Shown in pieces: positions 61,879 through 64,000 of a stretch of DNA of 64,000 bases. The DNA is from Enterococcus nangangensis. Lineage in GTDB: Bacteria > Bacillota > Bacilli > Lactobacillales > Enterococcaceae. The position numbers and the translations under genes were made by a program. Where the stretch lies: positions 1-64,000 of the forward strand of contig NZ_BJDR01000001.1 in the NCBI RefSeq assembly GCF_005405245.1, in the 5' to 3' direction. The stretch's first letter is position 1, and each line of letters opens with the position of its first letter. Under the pieces are notes generated by a model. The model did no database searches. It worked only from the letters and a program-made list of their open reading frames with translations, and was not told where the DNA came from.

Positions 61879-63121
61879 TATCATTCTGGAGTTTCCTAAG
61901 CCTTCAAAAGTGTTCAACCGGCATATCTATAGCCTGTTAGATGATTATTCAAAATTTACTGAAATTCACTACGGTGGTGCTTCATCTGGCAAGTCTCACG
62001 GTGTTGTTCAGAAGGTCGTATTAAAGGCTTGTAAAACATGGAAGAAACCACGCAAGGTTTTATTTCTTCGCAAGGTTGGTCGGTCTATTCGTGATTCTAT
62101 TCTGGCGGATGTGATGGCTTGTCTTTCTTCTTTTGGGCTAATAGATCGTTGCAAAGTGAATATGACCGACTTCCGCATCACGTTACCCAATGGTGCGGAG
62201 TTTTTATTTAAAGGAATGGATGACCCAGAAAAGATTAAATCCATCAAAGGCATTTCAGACGTAGTGATGGAAGAAGCTACTGAGTTTACTCTTGAAGATT
62301 ACACACAGCTTACTTTGCGTTTGCGGGATAGAAGCCATAAATACCGGCAAATCTTCCTCATGTTTAACCCTGTCAGCAAGCTGAATTGGGTGTACCAGCA
62401 TTTCTTTAGTGAAAAAGCGATTGTGAATCCGGAACGTGTCGGAATATTTCACACGACTTACAAAGATAATCGTTTCTTGGATGATGAAAATAAGACAACC
62501 ATTCAAGAGCTAGAGAAACGTAATCCTGCTTACTATCGTATCTATGCATTAGGCGAGTTTGCCACGCTCGATAAGCTAGTCTTTCCTGTCTACAAGAAAA
62601 GAAGATTGGACAGATACGGTCCGGAGTTAATTAATATTCCTTCTTATTTTGGTCTGGACTTTGGGTATATTAATGACCCATCAGCGTTCGTTCATATCAA
62701 AGTAGACCAACAAAACAAGAAGATTTATTTCCTAGAAGAACTGGTCAAAAAAGGAATGCTTAACGATCAGATTGCTAATGAAGTAAAAAACATGGGCTAT
62801 GAGAAAGAAATTATTACCGCTGATTCTGCTGAGAAAAAGTCCATCGAAGAAATAAAGCGCTTGGGAGTTAAACGGATTAGACCGGCTACTAAAGGTCCTG
62901 ATTCAATTATTCAAGGAATAAATTTTCTTTTGCAATATGAATTCATCGTAGATGACCGCTGTGTAAAGCTAATCGAAGAGTTAGAGAATTACACTTGGCA
63001 AAAGGACAAGAAAACTGGCGAGTACAAAAATACGCCAATCGATTCTTATAACCACGTGCTAGATGCTGCCAGATATGCAGTAGAAGAAATTAACAAGAAG
63101 AAAGTAAAATGGCTTATTTAA
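61859..63121 (+). CDS. terL: terminase large subunit, PBSX/Terminase_3 type
   Basis: 420 residues. Packaging ATPase: Walker A-like GGASSGKSHGVV near residues 37-48, Walker B VVMEEATEFT, coupling motif LMFNPVS, then nuclease domain (GLDFGYINDPSAF, ITADSAEKKSIEEI, YNHVLDAARYAV). ATG 61859 (GTG 61850 also in frame) with AAGGTAGG upstream. It cuts and packs phage DNA. Confidence 0.92.
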   Translation: MQTKKINIILEFPKPSKVFNRHIYSLLDDYSKFTEIHYGGASSGKSHGVVQKVVLKACKTWKKPRKVLFLRKVGRSIRDSILADVMACLSSFGLIDRCKVNMTDFRITLPNGAEFLFKGMDDPEKIKSIKGISDVVMEEATEFTLEDYTQLTLRLRDRSHKYRQIFLMFNPVSKLNWVYQHFFSEKAIVNPERVGIFHTTYKDNRFLDDENKTTIQELEKRNPAYYRIYALGEFATLDKLVFPVYKKRRLDRYGPELINIPSYFGLDFGYINDPSAFVHIKVDQQNKKIYFLEELVKKGMLNDQIANEVKNMGYEKEIITADSAEKKSIEEIKRLGVKRIRPATKGPDSIIQGINFLLQYEFIVDDRCVKLIEELENYTWQKDKKTGEYKNTPIDSYNHVLDAARYAVEEINKKKVKWLI

Positions 63122-63133
63122 AGGGGTGAGTAT

Positions 63134-64000
63134 ATGCAAGATTTATTGTTGAGTGAAGAACCAGCCAAAATAGCAAAAGCATTGAAATCTGTGATTGAAA
63201 AAGACACTAAGTCCACTGCAAAAGAAGCGGCAAGAGAAGGTGTCCGCTATTATTCTGGAGAGAATGATATTCTCAAAAATAGAATTTTCTACATTGATGA
63301 TGAAAACATTTTGAGGGAAGATAAGTACGCATCTAATACGAAGATTCCTCATGGCTTTTTTCCAGAGATTGTAGACCAAAAAACGCAGGTCTTGCTAAGC
63401 AATCCTTTGGAAGTAGTAGCCGAAGATGGACGATTGCAAGAAGAACTTGATAATTACTATGATGAGGATTTTCAAGTTTTCCTGCAGGACGTTGTGACTA
63501 ACGCTTCTCAAAAAGGATATGAATATATATTTGCTAGAACGACTGAAGAAGACAAATTAACTTTCCAAGTCGCTGACGCATTGAAAGTAATTCCTATCTA
63601 TGACGACCGGAACAACTTGAAAAAGATTGTCCGAAGCATTGATAAAGAAATCGTGAAAGATGGAAAAACAATTGTCGTTCACATTGCTGAAGTGTGGGAT
63701 GACAAGCAAGTTTATTTCTTTAAAGCAAAAGATAAAGAAGAATTTGCGCTAGATCCCGACATTCTGCCTAATCCAAGACCGCACGTTTTAGCGATTGACG
63801 AAAACAATAAGAAATTGCTAGGGCGTTCATATGGTCAAATTCCTTTCTACCGTTATCAAAATAACGCTAAAGAAACTAGCGATTTGAAGCCCATTAAAGC
63901 ATTGATTGATGATTATGATTTGATGAATGCTTTTCTATCTAACAACTTACAAGACTTCACAGAAGCAGTATATGTTGTTAAAGGATATGAAGGAGATAAC
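63134..64000 (+). CDS. portal protein, SPP1 gp6 type (partial, runs off the window)
   Basis: At least 289 codons open to the window end. The product begins MQDLLLSEEPAKIAKALKSV; further segments HGFFPEIVDQKTQVLLSNPL, NASQKGYEYIFARTTEEDKL, IPFYRYQNNAKETSDLKPIK match Phage_prot_Gp6-type portal proteins. It forms the dodecameric head vertex through which DNA passes. ATG 63134 behind AAGGGGTGAG, 12 bases after terL. Confidence 0.88.
   Translation, partial: MQDLLLSEEPAKIAKALKSVIEKDTKSTAKEAAREGVRYYSGENDILKNRIFYIDDENILREDKYASNTKIPHGFFPEIVDQKTQVLLSNPLEVVAEDGRLQEELDNYYDEDFQVFLQDVVTNASQKGYEYIFARTTEEDKLTFQVADALKVIPIYDDRNNLKKIVRSIDKEIVKDGKTIVVHIAEVWDDKQVYFFKAKDKEEFALDPDILPNPRPHVLAIDENNKKLLGRSYGQIPFYRYQNNAKETSDLKPIKALIDDYDLMNAFLSNNLQDFTEAVYVVKGYEGDN

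Larger units (their letters stand above)
47300..64000. mobile_element. temperate prophage, left part (continues past the window)
   Basis: Integrase, immunity, early, late-control, terminase and portal genes in the normal order of a siphophage-type prophage. The left boundary lies between the tetR start (47227) and the integrase stop (47448), not fixed because the right attachment site is outside. PBSX/SPP1-type terminase and portal suggest headful or related packaging. Confidence 0.88.

Overview
The window looks like a chromosomal segment of a low-GC Firmicute of the order Lactobacillales, most probably Enterococcus or a close relative. The evidence is the gene order dnaD-nth-pbp1A-recU-ypsA-gpsB-rnpB-rlmL, a type B RNase P RNA, murB and potABCD near each other, strong AGGAGG ribosome binding sites, and an ArpU-type phage regulator (that family was first described from Enterococcus hirae). 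I cannot name the species from sequence alone.

Layout. 1-5820: an ABC exporter, then a small ArsR-type regulator / ATPase / FtsX-permease operon in which all three genes carry a one-base frameshift and the ATPase has also lost its catalytic glutamate. 6000-9310: lipoate ligase followed by a MetNIQ-like ABC importer. 9317-14430: an AbrB-DUF998 membrane protein, an MFS exporter behind a leader peptide and attenuator, tsaE, an acetyltransferase and two nucleases. 14560-22545: murB; a minus-strand pantothenate/CoA block (ECF S component, coaC, coaB) plus a YhdH-type reductase; and the polyamine importer potABCD.

22612-30026: an integrated mobilizable element with an arsenic resistance operon (arsR, acr3, arsC, ArsP-like permease, small thioredoxin), a Tn916/ICEBs1-type oriT hairpin, an XRE repressor with repeated operators, an HTH-Rep_trans (MobT-type) relaxase, a DUF3173 protein and a tyrosine integrase. 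A 13-bp direct repeat plus a further CTACCA marks its likely ends. No conjugation machinery is present, so transfer would need a helper.

30163-47227: core genes: an ABC/FtsX pair, an ASCH-like protein, CorA, MscS, the dnaD-to-M32 carboxypeptidase block with rnpB, a membrane protein with a J-domain-like N-terminus, a lipoprotein, DegV and a TetR regulator.

From about 47300 to the window end: the left part of a temperate siphophage-type prophage. It has integrase, a lysogeny module, a cI/cro switch with palindromic operators, early genes (Bet recombinase, PD-(D/E)XK nuclease, replication proteins, RusA, dUTPase, YopX), the ArpU late regulator, a 390-base noncoding late-promoter region, terminase subunits and a truncated portal gene. 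Between the integrase and the immunity genes sits a reverse-strand cargo block: a 538-aa SIR2-type putative NADase with an unrecognised C-terminal half and two SHOCT-domain proteins. This is the best candidate for an undescribed (anti-phage) system in the window.
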